DNA from: Flavobacterium hydrocarbonoxydans
GTDB taxonomy: Bacteria > Bacteroidota > Bacteroidia > Flavobacteriales > Flavobacteriaceae
Length of the DNA: 64,000 nt
Direction of reading: 5' to 3'
Assembly: GCF_009789235.1 (NCBI RefSeq)
Contig: NZ_WSTB01000003.1
Span: 310,001 to 374,000 of the forward strand
Below, one piece after another: positions 9,411-18,516 of this stretch. The first letter of the stretch is position 1; each line of letters starts with the position of its first letter. The notes under the pieces were generated by a model. The model was not told the DNA's origin and searched no databases. It saw only the letters and a list, made by a program, of their open reading frames with translations. Made by a program: the position numbers and the translations under genes.

Positions 9411-12338
9411 CTAAAAATTAAGAATAAATTCGGTAATGTTTGCTTCTGATGAAAGCTGAAGTTTTTTTCGTATGCGGTAACGGGTATCTTCGACGCCACG
9501 AACAGAAATTCCTAAAAGTGGTGCAATTTCTTTGGTATTAAAATTCATTCGCAAATAAGCACACAATCGCATATCTCTCGGAGTCAGTTCCGGGAAGCTT
9601 GCTTTGAGTCGCTGCATGAAATTATCATGAAGCTGATTGAAAATTTCTTCAAACTCATTCCAGTGTTTATCACCCTGCAATTCGTGATCGATAATGCGGT
9701 TAATTTTGGTCAGTAAACCAAAATTAGTATTGGGATCATTCTTTTTATCAATCTGACTGATGAGTTCTTTTATGGATAATAGTATTTCATTCAAATGAAT
9801 CAGATTGACGGTATTCGAAGCTACTTTGGCATTTTTAAGATTAATGGTTGCTTCCAGATTTTCGCGTACAATAGCCATATTCTGCTGCTCCAGTACTAAT
9901 TTTTGCTCGTTTAGTTCGGCGCGGCTTCGCAAAAGTTCTTTTTCCTGTTTCAATATCAATTGATCACGCTCTTGTTCGGCAAGATTTTTTTGGTATTTGA
10001 TAATCGCATAAATCAAAACCCCAAAAAGCATCAAATACAATAAAAAAGCCCATTTGGTTCGGTACCAGGGTGGCAGGATTTCAAATCTAAAGACAGCCTC
10101 CTCACTTACTACATCATATATATTCTTGGCTCTTATGTGAAAAACGTATTCATTCTCCGGTAAATTCGTATATTCTTTCTCTGTCTGAATAGTCCAGTCA
10201 GACCATGTAGGTTCGAAACCTTCCAGCCAGTATTCGTATTTGGTAGCATCGGCATCATCATACCATAAAGAGGAGAAAGAAAAATGCAAAGCGTTATTCG
10301 AATGTGATAATACAGGATAGAGTCCCTCTTCTGCGGGTTCTAAATCTGAAGGCAGCACATCGTACCGGCTCGAAAACAACAAACTGTCTTTTGGAAAAAT
10401 AGCTTTAACTTCTGAAATAACGGCTTTGTATTTCGATTGGTAATTTTTCTTTTTCGAACTGTTATAATGTATCAACCCGTCCTGAGTTCCAAAAAGAACA
10501 TCGCCTTCCGCTGTGGTCTGAATGTTTTCGAAACCCGGAATATACATATAACGGAGTTTTCTAAAGGGCAATTCTTCTGTTCTGAATTTTCCGTCTTTAG
10601 TCGAATTGATTTTCCCTGTATTCTCTCCGGAAACATACCAAATCGTATTTTTATCATCCGATTTCAGTAAGCGTATATGATTTTGCATCCCTAAATATTT
10701 CTTAAAGAATGGGTCTGAAACCATTTTTTTGGATGAAACGTCCTGTTTGTAAACTCCTTTTGTTGTACCAAAAAATATTTGGTCTTTTATTTTAAAGGTA
10801 TTCAGAAACAAACTCGACGGAAAACCTTTTTCCTGATCGTAAAACTCAATGCTAGAAACACTTTGAAAGTTTTTATTCAGTTTTAATTTAAAAATACCTT
10901 TATAACCGTGAGCCACCCAGATATTTTCATTTTTATCAATGGTAATCACGCGGCTGCTTTCGCGAAACCCTTTAATTTTATATTGATATACCCAGGACTG
11001 ATTGATTTTCTTTAACAAATACAAACCGGAATAACTTCCTACCAATAACAAATCCGGATGATTGGGCAAAACCACGCCTTGCCACGCACCATCTGTTTTG
11101 GCAATCATCTTAGCAGTATCTCCATTGATTTCAAAGATGCCGTTTTTTTCAAAAGCCAGCAGTACACCATCATAAACACCTAAATTCCAAACGTTTTCAG
11201 ACATGCCTGAAATGTATTTAAAATGTACTTTCTGATGTCCTTGTTTGTACGTTTGCCAGTTTAGCCAATACAAGCCGTTATCGGTCGCGATATACAATTT
11301 ATCCTGGTATATTTTACTGCAGTATATTTTAGTCTCGGCATTGCTGCTGTCCAGTATTCTCGATAAGGCTGATGAAATCTGTATAAGTGCTATACCTTCT
11401 TTCAGGGTTACCCACAAATTACCTTCTTTATCTACTTTTAGGTTGGTTACATATTCATTCTGCAAACCCATTTGTTTGTCGATATGCTGAATCAACTGCC
11501 CCTTTTTATCAATAATAATTATTCCAGTCTGACGTGTCCCTATCGCATAATAACCACCCGAAAGTGAAATACCTACTGAAATCTGATTTTGCTTTAAAAG
11601 ATAATCCGCTTCGGTTACAAAAGGCATTAATTGATTGTTTTTATAGATAAACAAACCTTCTTTTTGAGTCAGTAACAACAAACCTTCTTTTGTTTTAAAG
11701 ATTTTCCTGATATTTATTCCCGCAAACTTATTAGTATTGGCCACAGAAACTAAACTTTCATTCTTTATTTGCATCAATCCTTTTTGACGGTCTAATACAA
11801 AGTATTCCTTATTCACTTCATAAAAATTATCAAAATTAGAACTTGGCTTTAAAACCTTGATTTTATTGTTTTTGTAAAGAAAAACGCCTTCATTCGAGAA
11901 AAAGATAACTTCGTTTTTAAGAACCACTGTATGCAGAACATCGCCAAAGTTTTTTGCCCCTTTCGGAAGTAAGTTGACCAGAGAAGTATAGTGATATTGT
12001 CCGTTTTGCTGTTGTTCGGTATAACCAAAATCACCCTGGGCGCCCAGATAAATTTTGTCTTTCTGATCAATCGCCAGAGAACGAACCATACTTTTGTTGG
12101 CGGGCTGCGTCACAATGCTCCAGCGCACACCATCAAATTGCATGACACCAAAATGATTCGCAAAAAACAGCATGCCTTTCGAATTCTGCAGTACATCCCA
12201 GTTTTCTGATGCTGCCTGATAGGTTTTTGGAGTATAATTGGTGATAAAAGGAACTCCTACTTTCTTAATTTGGGCGTTAAGGAGCGTATGGGTAAATAAA
12301 ATGGATATAAAAATTAGTCGGACTATAAATTTCATCAT
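9411..12338 (-). CDS. Membrane propeller / Y_Y_Y sensor with LuxR-type DNA-binding domain
   Basis: About 975 residues from the Met-Met start at 12338, which directly precedes a signal peptide; an in-frame ATG at 12368 would add ten unlikely residues. The periplasmic part is a two-component-regulator-type beta-propeller with NLWV/NIWV blade motifs, then a Y_Y_Y domain (near residues 700-745), one membrane helix (about 762-783), a long charged coiled coil, and a C-terminal LuxR/GerE helix-turn-helix with LTPRDMRLCAYL and KEIAPLLGIS. There is no kinase or receiver domain, so signal transfer from periplasm to DNA is by one polypeptide, as in other Bacteroidota regulators of this architecture. It sits next to the GH16, GH64 and GH18 genes on the same strand, so control of glucan/chitin enzymes by a released oligosaccharide is a reasonable inference. 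Confidence 0.88.
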   Translation of the reverse strand: MMKFIVRLIFISILFTHTLLNAQIKKVGVPFITNYTPKTYQAASENWDVLQNSKGMLFFANHFGVMQFDGVRWSIVTQPANKSMVRSLAIDQKDKIYLGAQGDFGYTEQQQNGQYHYTSLVNLLPKGAKNFGDVLHTVVLKNEVIFFSNEGVFLYKNNKIKVLKPSSNFDNFYEVNKEYFVLDRQKGLMQIKNESLVSVANTNKFAGINIRKIFKTKEGLLLLTQKEGLFIYKNNQLMPFVTEADYLLKQNQISVGISLSGGYYAIGTRQTGIIIIDKKGQLIQHIDKQMGLQNEYVTNLKVDKEGNLWVTLKEGIALIQISSALSRILDSSNAETKIYCSKIYQDKLYIATDNGLYWLNWQTYKQGHQKVHFKYISGMSENVWNLGVYDGVLLAFEKNGIFEINGDTAKMIAKTDGAWQGVVLPNHPDLLLVGSYSGLYLLKKINQSWVYQYKIKGFRESSRVITIDKNENIWVAHGYKGIFKLKLNKNFQSVSSIEFYDQEKGFPSSLFLNTFKIKDQIFFGTTKGVYKQDVSSKKMVSDPFFKKYLGMQNHIRLLKSDDKNTIWYVSGENTGKINSTKDGKFRTEELPFRKLRYMYIPGFENIQTTAEGDVLFGTQDGLIHYNSSKKKNYQSKYKAVISEVKAIFPKDSLLFSSRYDVLPSDLEPAEEGLYPVLSHSNNALHFSFSSLWYDDADATKYEYWLEGFEPTWSDWTIQTEKEYTNLPENEYVFHIRAKNIYDVVSEEAVFRFEILPPWYRTKWAFLLYLMLFGVLIYAIIKYQKNLAEQERDQLILKQEKELLRSRAELNEQKLVLEQQNMAIVRENLEATINLKNAKVASNTVNLIHLNEILLSIKELISQIDKKNDPNTNFGLLTKINRIIDHELQGDKHWNEFEEIFNQLHDNFMQRLKASFPELTPRDMRLCAYLRMNFNTKEIAPLLGISVRGVEDTRYRIRKKLQLSSEANITEFILNF

Positions 12339-12820
12339 TTTGTATCGGGGCTGTAGGTTAAAATTCAATCCTAAAACAACGGCTTGGGGCGTTAGTTTTA
12401 GGTCGGATAACTTGTTTTCTTATAATATCTAATCAATAAAAATCAGCGTTTTAAGGTCACAAAAAAACAATTAGCAAATTCAAATATATAAAAAAATATT
12501 TTAGAGATTTGCTATTATAATTTATAATAAATTATCAATTAGAAAATTTGGCCGTTAAAAATCAATTAAAAATGTATAATTTACACCAAGTTATAGCGAC
12601 TTGTTATGCCAGGAAGTTGGGAGTTGGGAGTAACGAAGTGGCTGTATGTTTTTTTGCCACAAAGACACTAAGGCACAAATTTTTAATTTAAATCTTAAAG
12701 ACTCAAAAAAAAAGCATGGAGTTGAAATTTGGAATTTGAAAGTTGGAAGTTGGAAGTTGGGAGCTTGAAGTTTGGAGTTTGAAGTTTGGAGTTTGGAATT
12801 TGGAATTTGGAGATTAAAAT
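12339..12820. other. Gene-free spacer, AT-rich with short repeats
   Basis: About 480 bp upstream of the sensor gene and downstream of the cupin gene. Positions 12470-12590 are very AT-rich and probably carry the sensor promoter, which I could not define. Positions 12610-12628 repeat gttggga. Positions 12651-12700 resemble other dispersed intergenic text (gccacaaagacac). The heptad array at 12722-12812 is listed separately. I see no convincing ORF. Confidence 0.5.
12722..12812. repeat. 13-copy degenerate heptanucleotide array (TTTGGAG/TTGGAAT)
   Basis: Exactly 13 consecutive 7-bp units with no insertion or deletion. The first six read mostly TTGGAAG or TTGAAAT, the last six TTTGGAG, TTTGAAG or TTTGGAA. 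It ends 9 bp after the cupin stop. Related 7-bp-period text occurs near 50,980-51,015 and 51,640-51,780, so this is a class of simple repeats in the genome rather than one event. Confidence 0.85.
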
Positions 12821-13225
12821 TTAACCCCCATAACCATTATATTCTTCATCCGTAACGCTTTCCAGCCAGATACCTTTTCCTTTATCAATTTCGGTTATGA
12901 TACTGATATGCGAAAATCGGCTGAAAGGTGTTGCGCCATACCAATGTTCAATCCCGGGTAATATGGTAAGCACCTGATCTTTTTGGATGAGTTGTATCGG
13001 TTGTCCTTTTTCCTGAAAGTAACCTACACCGGCTGTTACAACAAATAATTGCAGACTCGGATTAATGTGCCAGTTACATCTCGAACCGGGTTCAAAAACC
13101 ACTTCTTTAACAACCGTATTATCCGGATGAATGATACTGGTTTGTTTTTTATAAGAAACATCTCCTGTCATATAAGTATTCGGGATTTTTCCTTCTTCGA
13201 TTACGGTACTGTTGAATGTCTTCAT
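12821..13225 (-). CDS. Small cupin-domain protein
   Basis: 134 residues, a single double-stranded beta-helix. The first cupin motif has His53, Asn55 and Gln59 in the positions usually read HxH...E/Q. The second motif keeps His94 in PGIEHWYG. Relatives of this type often accompany carboxymuconolactone decarboxylase-like proteins, but none is next door. With one metal ligand changed from His to Asn it may bind metal weakly or use another set of ligands. The enzymatic role is unknown. A 24-bp perfect palindrome lies about 50 bp before the start, and an AraC gene follows upstream on the same strand. Confidence 0.8.
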   Translation of the reverse strand: MKTFNSTVIEEGKIPNTYMTGDVSYKKQTSIIHPDNTVVKEVVFEPGSRCNWHINPSLQLFVVTAGVGYFQEKGQPIQLIQKDQVLTILPGIEHWYGATPFSRFSHISIITEIDKGKGIWLESVTDEEYNGYGG

Positions 13226-13272
13226 AAAATGATTATTTATTAAGTTACTGATTCGATTTAATTTTTATAGAG

Positions 13273-13296
13273 TATCACTAAAGTTTGTTAGTGATA
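13273..13296. promoter_or_regulatory. 24-bp perfect inverted repeat upstream of cupin gene
   Basis: Arms TATCACTAA (13273-13281) and TTAGTGATA (13288-13296) around a 6-bp centre. No T-tract follows, and it stands about 50 bp before the cupin ATG, so an operator for a dimeric regulator is more likely than a terminator. Which protein binds is unknown. Confidence 0.55.
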
Positions 13297-13502
13297 GTAA
13301 AGGTAAAGGCAACTTTTTATTTTGCTTTTTGTTATTTCTAAAAAACCTCATAAAACAATGCTACAAAATAAAGAGTAAAGTAGCGGATTGAGGTTTCTGT
13401 ACTTGTGCAAAATGGTGACAAACACATCACTAAAACTATTCTTCAGAAAAGAATAAACCGTATTGCACTGCAAATGTACCTTAGTTTAAACCATTGCAAA
13501 TA

Positions 13503-13538
13503 ATGAATATCAAACAAAAAAGTATGAATATCAAACAA
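13503..13538. promoter_or_regulatory. Two 15-bp direct repeats, 21 bp apart
   Basis: ATGAATATCAAACAA occurs at 13503-13517 and 13524-13538, immediately beyond the AraC stop codon and about 280 bp before the cupin start. Direct repeats one helical face apart are typical AraC-family targets, so this could be the neighbour's site. That is inference only. Confidence 0.4.
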
Positions 13539-13539
13539 T

Positions 13540-14412
13540 TTACGTTCTGAGCAATTTCGGAATCGTTCCGGTAAGTCTTTTAAAGTAATTATTAAAATAA
13601 CTCGGGTATTCAAAGCCAAGCGAGTACCCAATATCGGCAACACTCCAGTCAGTGTGCTGCAAGAGAGCTTTTGCTTCGCTGATAATTCGGTCTGTAATAT
13701 GAGCTGTTGTTGACTTACCGGTTACTTCTTTTACCGAACGGTTTAAGTGGTTTACATGTACCGAAAGGCTTTGTGCATAATCCTGAGCGGTTTTTAATTT
13801 GAGCGGATTGTCTTTTGCCTCTATCGGAAACTGTCTTTCCAGCAAATCAAGAAATAAAGAAGTGATTCTTGATGAAGCATTTTTATGTTTAAAAAAATTC
13901 TCAGACGGCTGCATCTTCATCGATTCATGAATAATCAGGTTGATGTAGTTCCGAAGCAAATCATCCTTAAAAACATAATCGGTTTCCTGCTCTTCAATCA
14001 TTTTCCGAAAAAGCCCTGAGATAAACTGCTTTTGTTCAGCCGATAAATAAAATACAGGAGTTCCTCCTATTTTAAACAAAGGACATTCATGAAGGCTCTC
14101 AGAACGATCATTAACCCTCAAAAACTCTTCTGTAAAGACACAGGCAAATCCTGAAAACTCAGGTGAATTTTTCTCCCAAGAATAGGGAATATAAGGATTT
14201 CCGAAAAACAAAATTGTACCATCAACCTCTATTCCTCTATCAGCATAATGTATAAAGCTTTGGCCTGTATGCATGCAAATTTTATAAAAATCCCTGCGGT
14301 TATAGGTAGGAATGGTACTAAGATCATTATTAATCTCATAAACCTTAAAGCCTTTTAGCTTTAATTCGCTGGTATTGAAATCGATTGTTCCGGTAACTGT
14401 TTGATTTTCCAT
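13540..14412 (-). CDS. AraC-family transcriptional regulator
   Basis: 290 residues. The N-terminal 170 residues form a cupin-like effector domain. The C-terminal 100 hold two helix-turn-helices, with LSVHVNHLNRSVKEVTG in the first and VADIGYSLGFEYPSYFNNYFKR plus a TG-x-xP turn in the second, which is the AraC/XylS signature. The effector cannot be read from the sequence. It is co-oriented with the downstream cupin gene across a 314-bp spacer that contains candidate operator repeats, so control of the cupin gene is plausible. Confidence 0.93.
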   Translation of the reverse strand: MENQTVTGTIDFNTSELKLKGFKVYEINNDLSTIPTYNRRDFYKICMHTGQSFIHYADRGIEVDGTILFFGNPYIPYSWEKNSPEFSGFACVFTEEFLRVNDRSESLHECPLFKIGGTPVFYLSAEQKQFISGLFRKMIEEQETDYVFKDDLLRNYINLIIHESMKMQPSENFFKHKNASSRITSLFLDLLERQFPIEAKDNPLKLKTAQDYAQSLSVHVNHLNRSVKEVTGKSTTAHITDRIISEAKALLQHTDWSVADIGYSLGFEYPSYFNNYFKRLTGTIPKLLRT

Positions 14413-14502
14413 AACGCAAAATTAAGAAAATCAAACAAAACTCAGACAAAAGCCATAATAAAGTTCAACAAACCCTACTATTCTTTATTCAGTAAGTATT
14501 TA

Positions 14503-17349
14503 CTACTTTTTAGGAGCTGTTGCTTTAACCGTTAATGTACATGCCTTTAAATCTTTCCCCGAAGCTTCTAAAACAATATCACTATTACTGCCGTCAGCCT
14601 GTACAATCACCTGCGCATAACCGTTAAACAGCTTACGTTTCCATGCTTCTGCTTTTGTAACAATCTGAATCGTTCCCGGATTGGTATTCATGGCATCCCA
14701 GTCGCGTAATCGTACTAATGGCGTGGTAACAATCGTAATCGTATTTTTTCCTGGTTTTAGAATAACCGAATCAAACACGTATTTTTGAGCATCTTCAGCA
14801 CTTGCAGTTACTTTAGTTCCGTTTACAAACACAGCAGAAGTAGTTCCAATCTTCTGATAAAAGAAACTTACTACATCATTTGGTGAAACTTTTTCTAAAT
14901 CAAACACCCCACGATACACATACGATGCCGCTTGTTTTTTATAATCTCTATTTTTAAAAGCTTCCTGCCAGTCAGCCTCGGGATAGGCTGGTAATGCAGA
15001 AGGTAACGCTGTTGCAGTAAGTGCCTGCTCTTCCAGATTAGTGATAGCGGCAAAAGCCATCTCGTCAAGAAAAACATCTTTTTCTAAGGAGGTCGGATCA
15101 CCGTTACCAACTCCTATTATCTTGCCGCCTCCTTTTATTGCAAAGGTAATTTCGTCATTTACAGTAGGAACATGCAGTCCTTTTTTATCGGTTGTTTCTA
15201 CCGTTATCACGACAGCATCATTGTCTTTGTCTAATGATGGTTTGTGTGCGGTAAGCTGTATCTTTTCAGCCTTGGCTGTTGTTTTCTGAACCTCGGTCAG
15301 GATCTTTTTACCGTCCTTATATCCTATCGCCTCAAGAGTTCCGGGAGTATAAACCACTTTCCATTCCAGATGGCCTAAGGTTTCCATTTTCTTTTTGCCA
15401 AGACTTTTTTTGTTCAAAAAGAGTTCTACTTCATCACAATTCGAATACACCCATACATCCATTTCTTTCCCTTCCATACCTTCCCAGTTCCAGTGTGGCA
15501 AAATATGAAGCACGGGTTCCTTACCCCACCATGATTTAAGATAATATACATTGTCTTTCGCAAAACCGCAGTTATCCATCATCCCAAAATAAGACGTAAC
15601 CGATGGCCATCCATAAGGTGTTGGCTCGCCGCGATAATCAAAACCGGTCCAGATAAACATTCCCGCCATATAAGGTCGTGTACCATAAAACTTCCAGCCT
15701 TCTTCAATACTATAAAAAGAAGGGCGTGGTTTTTTATCATAAGCACTTTGGTAGTGTTTAGCATCATCCGTAAAATAAATACCACGTGTGGCAAACGTCG
15801 ATCCTTCTTCAGTACCCATACCTGGCTGTTGCTTAAACTCGTTTCTATGGGCATCAACATCACCATTTCCTAAATAATTATAGCCCATGATTTCTACTAC
15901 AGAGGAGATACCACTTCTAAAACCGCTGCTGATCGCTACCGTAACAGGACGTGTAGGATCAATGCTTTTTGCAAAGTCCTGCATAGTATTGGTGATACGC
16001 TCTCCGGTGATATTGCCTTCAATATTCCATTCTTCATTTCCTACAGACCAGCAAATGATACTCGGATGATTACGGTCTCTTTCTATCAAATATTGTACGT
16101 TACCCAGATGCAGCTTATTGATTCCCATCAATCGGGTTTCATCAATTACAAGCATGCCCAGCTTATCACAAGCTTCTAATAACTCTGGTGTTGGCGGGTT
16201 ATGCGAACAGCGATAGGCATTAGACCCCATCTCTTTTAGTTTTTTTATTCTAAAATACTGCAATTCATCCGGAAGAGCAGCTCCTACGCCTGCATGATCC
16301 TGGTGATTGTTGGTTCCTTTTAGTTTTAAAATTTTACCATTCAGAATAAACCCTCGCTCTGCATCAAATTTGATTGTTCTGATTCCGAAAGTGGTTTCAT
16401 AACGGTCCACAACCTTGCCTTCTTGTTTGATATCGGTTAGTAAACGGTACAAATTAGGCGCATCAACATCCCAAAGCAAAGGATTATTTACTTGTAATAC
16501 TGATTGATATAAACCCGTTTTATAAAAGTTGGGTGCTGTAGCTTTTTCACTTGCTGTAGTGATTGTTTTTCCTGAAGCATCTACTATCGTTTGCACTATT
16601 TCTATAGCTCCTTTGTAGTTTCCTTTGTTTTCAATCGTTACTTCGGCGGTTACCTGTGCAGTATTGTTTTCGATTACAGAGGTAACATAAGTACCATTTT
16701 CAATTACATGCAACGGATTTGTCTTTTGCTGGTACACATGTCTGTAAATTCCGGCTCCTTCATAAAACCAGCCTTCTTCCATCGAGGCATCTACTCGTAC
16801 TGCTATGGTATTTTCGCCTCCATAGTTTACATAGGCTGTTACATCATATTCAAAACCGTTATAGCCGCTCTCTTCTGTACCTAAAAAGTGTCCGTTAAAC
16901 CATACTTTCGAGTTTCTGAAAACTCCATCGAACTTAATCGAAATCACCCTGCCTAAATCCTCCTTATCAATGGTTATTTTTTTTCGGTACCAGCCAATAC
17001 TCTTTTCCGGAAACCCTTTACCGGCTGCTTTAAAGCCGTGACTAAAACTTGCCTTTTCGCTAAATCCCTGCTCAACTGCCCAATCATGCGGAAGATCCAG
17101 CTGTCTCCAGGCACGATCATCAAATGACGCTGCCGCAGGGCCGTCTCCATAACCTGTTTTGGCCAAATACGAAAAATATCCGGTGGCATGACCAAAGTCC
17201 TTATTGGTATCATATAAATGACCAAATGAAAAATGCCAGCCTTTGTCGAGCAAAACCAAATCTCTTCCGGTTTTGTTTTGAGCAAACAAACAACTCGAAA
17301 TCAGTAATGCGGCAAACCATAAAGCTTTTGGATAGGAAATAATTTTCAT
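14503..17349 (-). CDS. GH2 beta-galactosidase-type glycosidase
   Basis: About 948 residues from the ATG at 17349, chosen because it starts the signal peptide (cleavage near ...CLFAQ); an upstream ATG at 17403 adds 18 residues without export character. Domain order is GH2 sugar-binding (FDGVFRNSKVWFNG), immunoglobulin-like, TIM barrel, then two C-terminal beta domains seen in long Bacteroidota GH2 enzymes. In the barrel the acid/base is the Glu of SVGNEEW (about residue 439 from this start), and the nucleophile is likely the first Glu of GTEEGS (about 514). Beta-galactosidase is the commonest activity for this layout, but beta-glucuronidase or others cannot be excluded. It stands alone, not in the downstream glycan locus. 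Confidence 0.88.
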   Translation of the reverse strand: MKIISYPKALWFAALLISSCLFAQNKTGRDLVLLDKGWHFSFGHLYDTNKDFGHATGYFSYLAKTGYGDGPAAASFDDRAWRQLDLPHDWAVEQGFSEKASFSHGFKAAGKGFPEKSIGWYRKKITIDKEDLGRVISIKFDGVFRNSKVWFNGHFLGTEESGYNGFEYDVTAYVNYGGENTIAVRVDASMEEGWFYEGAGIYRHVYQQKTNPLHVIENGTYVTSVIENNTAQVTAEVTIENKGNYKGAIEIVQTIVDASGKTITTASEKATAPNFYKTGLYQSVLQVNNPLLWDVDAPNLYRLLTDIKQEGKVVDRYETTFGIRTIKFDAERGFILNGKILKLKGTNNHQDHAGVGAALPDELQYFRIKKLKEMGSNAYRCSHNPPTPELLEACDKLGMLVIDETRLMGINKLHLGNVQYLIERDRNHPSIICWSVGNEEWNIEGNITGERITNTMQDFAKSIDPTRPVTVAISSGFRSGISSVVEIMGYNYLGNGDVDAHRNEFKQQPGMGTEEGSTFATRGIYFTDDAKHYQSAYDKKPRPSFYSIEEGWKFYGTRPYMAGMFIWTGFDYRGEPTPYGWPSVTSYFGMMDNCGFAKDNVYYLKSWWGKEPVLHILPHWNWEGMEGKEMDVWVYSNCDEVELFLNKKSLGKKKMETLGHLEWKVVYTPGTLEAIGYKDGKKILTEVQKTTAKAEKIQLTAHKPSLDKDNDAVVITVETTDKKGLHVPTVNDEITFAIKGGGKIIGVGNGDPTSLEKDVFLDEMAFAAITNLEEQALTATALPSALPAYPEADWQEAFKNRDYKKQAASYVYRGVFDLEKVSPNDVVSFFYQKIGTTSAVFVNGTKVTASAEDAQKYVFDSVILKPGKNTITIVTTPLVRLRDWDAMNTNPGTIQIVTKAEAWKRKLFNGYAQVIVQADGSNSDIVLEASGKDLKACTLTVKATAPKK

Positions 17350-17742
17350 AAGTAATAGTGGTTGATAGATAGTAGTAATTTTAATGGCGATAAAAATATT
17401 CATTTTGTAGAAAGCAAATCAATAATATTTTATCAAAATATACGCAGTTTCAGCTGCAAAAGACATTCAGACTTAATAAGACTGACAAAAAAAAAAAAGC
17501 CCAATTCGTTTGAATTGGACCTGAAAGCATATTGTTTTACAGAACTGTCCGCTAAGCTAGTGAACTAAATAAAAAGACAGACCACAGGCTACACCGATTG
17601 AACAGATAAAAACTGATTTTTATTTAGCTCTTTTTAAATCAAAACCAGCGCTAATCCGCTAAAATCAGTGTCATCAGTGTTGTCATTATTAATGATGGGT
17701 ATAAGCAACGGATAGTCATTTTATTTTATAAAAAGATTTCCC
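17350..17742. other. Spacer with terminator and dispersed repeat
   Basis: 393 bp without a gene. It contains a hairpin followed by a long T-run on the minus strand (17487-17520) and, at 17577-17690, dispersed intergenic text that shares an exact 18-mer (17591-17608) with the reverse complement of 5006-5023. Nothing else is recognisable. Confidence 0.5.
17487..17520 (-). terminator. Intrinsic terminator, minus strand
   Basis: On the minus strand a CCAATTC/GAATTGG stem with a 4-nt loop is followed by GC and then 12 Ts. It is about 220 bp downstream of the thioredoxin gene, across the dispersed repeat, and is the first strong stop after that gene. Confidence 0.75.
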
Positions 17743-18234
17743 TTATTGAGCAACAGCATTTTTCACCAGTTCGTTCAAAGCGCTGCCATGAACATTCTTG
17801 GCAATGATAATTCCGTTGGCATCAATCAGTACATTAAAAGGAACCGCTTCCATTTTATAGTTTTCAGGAACAGGCGACTTCCAGAAATTAAGATTATTTA
17901 CCTGAATCCACGGTTGTTTGTATTTGGCAATAGTTCCCAGCCATAAATTTTTTTTTGTATCCAAAGAAACTCCGTAAATAGAAAATTTATCCGGGTACAT
18001 TTTGTATAATTTCACCAGTTCAGGCTGTTCTTTCATACAGGGAGGGCACCAGGAAGCCCAAAAATCTACTAAAACCACCATTCCGGTCAGGGAAGACAGT
18101 GATACCTCGTTGCCTTTAGCATCCGGAAGTTCAATATCTGGAGCAATATCTCCTATTTCAACACCTACTCTTTGTGCATGCGCACTCGTTAACGAATAAA
18201 GGATTACGATTAGGGCAAAAAATAATTTCTTCAT
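17743..18234 (-). CDS. Exported TlpA/ResA-like thioredoxin-fold protein
   Basis: 163 residues from the ATG at 18234, which begins a clear signal peptide ending at ...AHA; an in-frame ATG at 18327 would add 31 residues of low-complexity N-terminus. The AhpC/TSA-Redoxin fold carries WASWCPPC, the CxxC redox site, and the cis-Pro region EAVPFNVL. Such periplasmic proteins reduce disulfides, for example in cytochrome c assembly or repair of exported proteins. No partner gene is adjacent, so the substrate is unknown. Confidence 0.9.
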   Translation of the reverse strand: MKKLFFALIVILYSLTSAHAQRVGVEIGDIAPDIELPDAKGNEVSLSSLTGMVVLVDFWASWCPPCMKEQPELVKLYKMYPDKFSIYGVSLDTKKNLWLGTIAKYKQPWIQVNNLNFWKSPVPENYKMEAVPFNVLIDANGIIIAKNVHGSALNELVKNAVAQ

Positions 18235-18381
18235 ATAGTTAGTTCGTTTATTGGAATAAGAGCAAATATAAACTTTTCTGTTTGCTTCTAAAATGGATTT
18301 TATTTTTTTTGATGATATAAAAAACATTCTTTTTTCATTTTTTTTTAAAACAATAAAACCACAATCTCTTTTTCATCGTAT

Positions 18382-18516
18382 ATGCAAAAAACGATGGTCT
18401 CGAATGAGAATAATTCGAATGAAAATAAGTTTTTGGAGCATCTTGAGTTACTTCAGATTCCTGATTATCGTTTTTTTTTATCAATCTTTAAAAAGACAGC
18501 AAATTGGAAAAGATAA
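18382..18516 (+). CDS. Possible 44-residue small protein overlapping the next ORF
   Basis: I read an ATG at 18382 and a stop at 18514-18516, giving an Asn/Glu-rich N-terminus followed by a hydrophobic-charged segment (EHLELLQIPDYRFF). It overlaps the TTG-initiated next ORF by 13 bp, an arrangement used in translational coupling. Composition is more protein-like than the other frames here, but no family is recognised and no promoter was located. A real gene is possible but unproven. Confidence 0.3.
   Translation: MQKTMVSNENNSNENKFLEHLELLQIPDYRFFLSIFKKTANWKR

Larger units (their letters stand above)
13226..13539. other. Regulatory spacer between cupin and AraC genes
   Basis: 314 bp without a gene. 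It contains a palindrome (13273-13296) and a pair of direct repeats (13503-13538), both listed separately. I see no other structure. The cupin promoter should lie here; on the minus strand a TTG followed 19 bp later by TA overlaps the palindrome, but the rest of the -7 consensus is absent, so this is weak. Confidence 0.45.

Noticed and set aside
1..12368. Calling the chitinase/glucanase region a polysaccharide utilisation locus
   Set aside because: No SusC/SusD pair is present in the visible part; neighbours left of the window are unknown.
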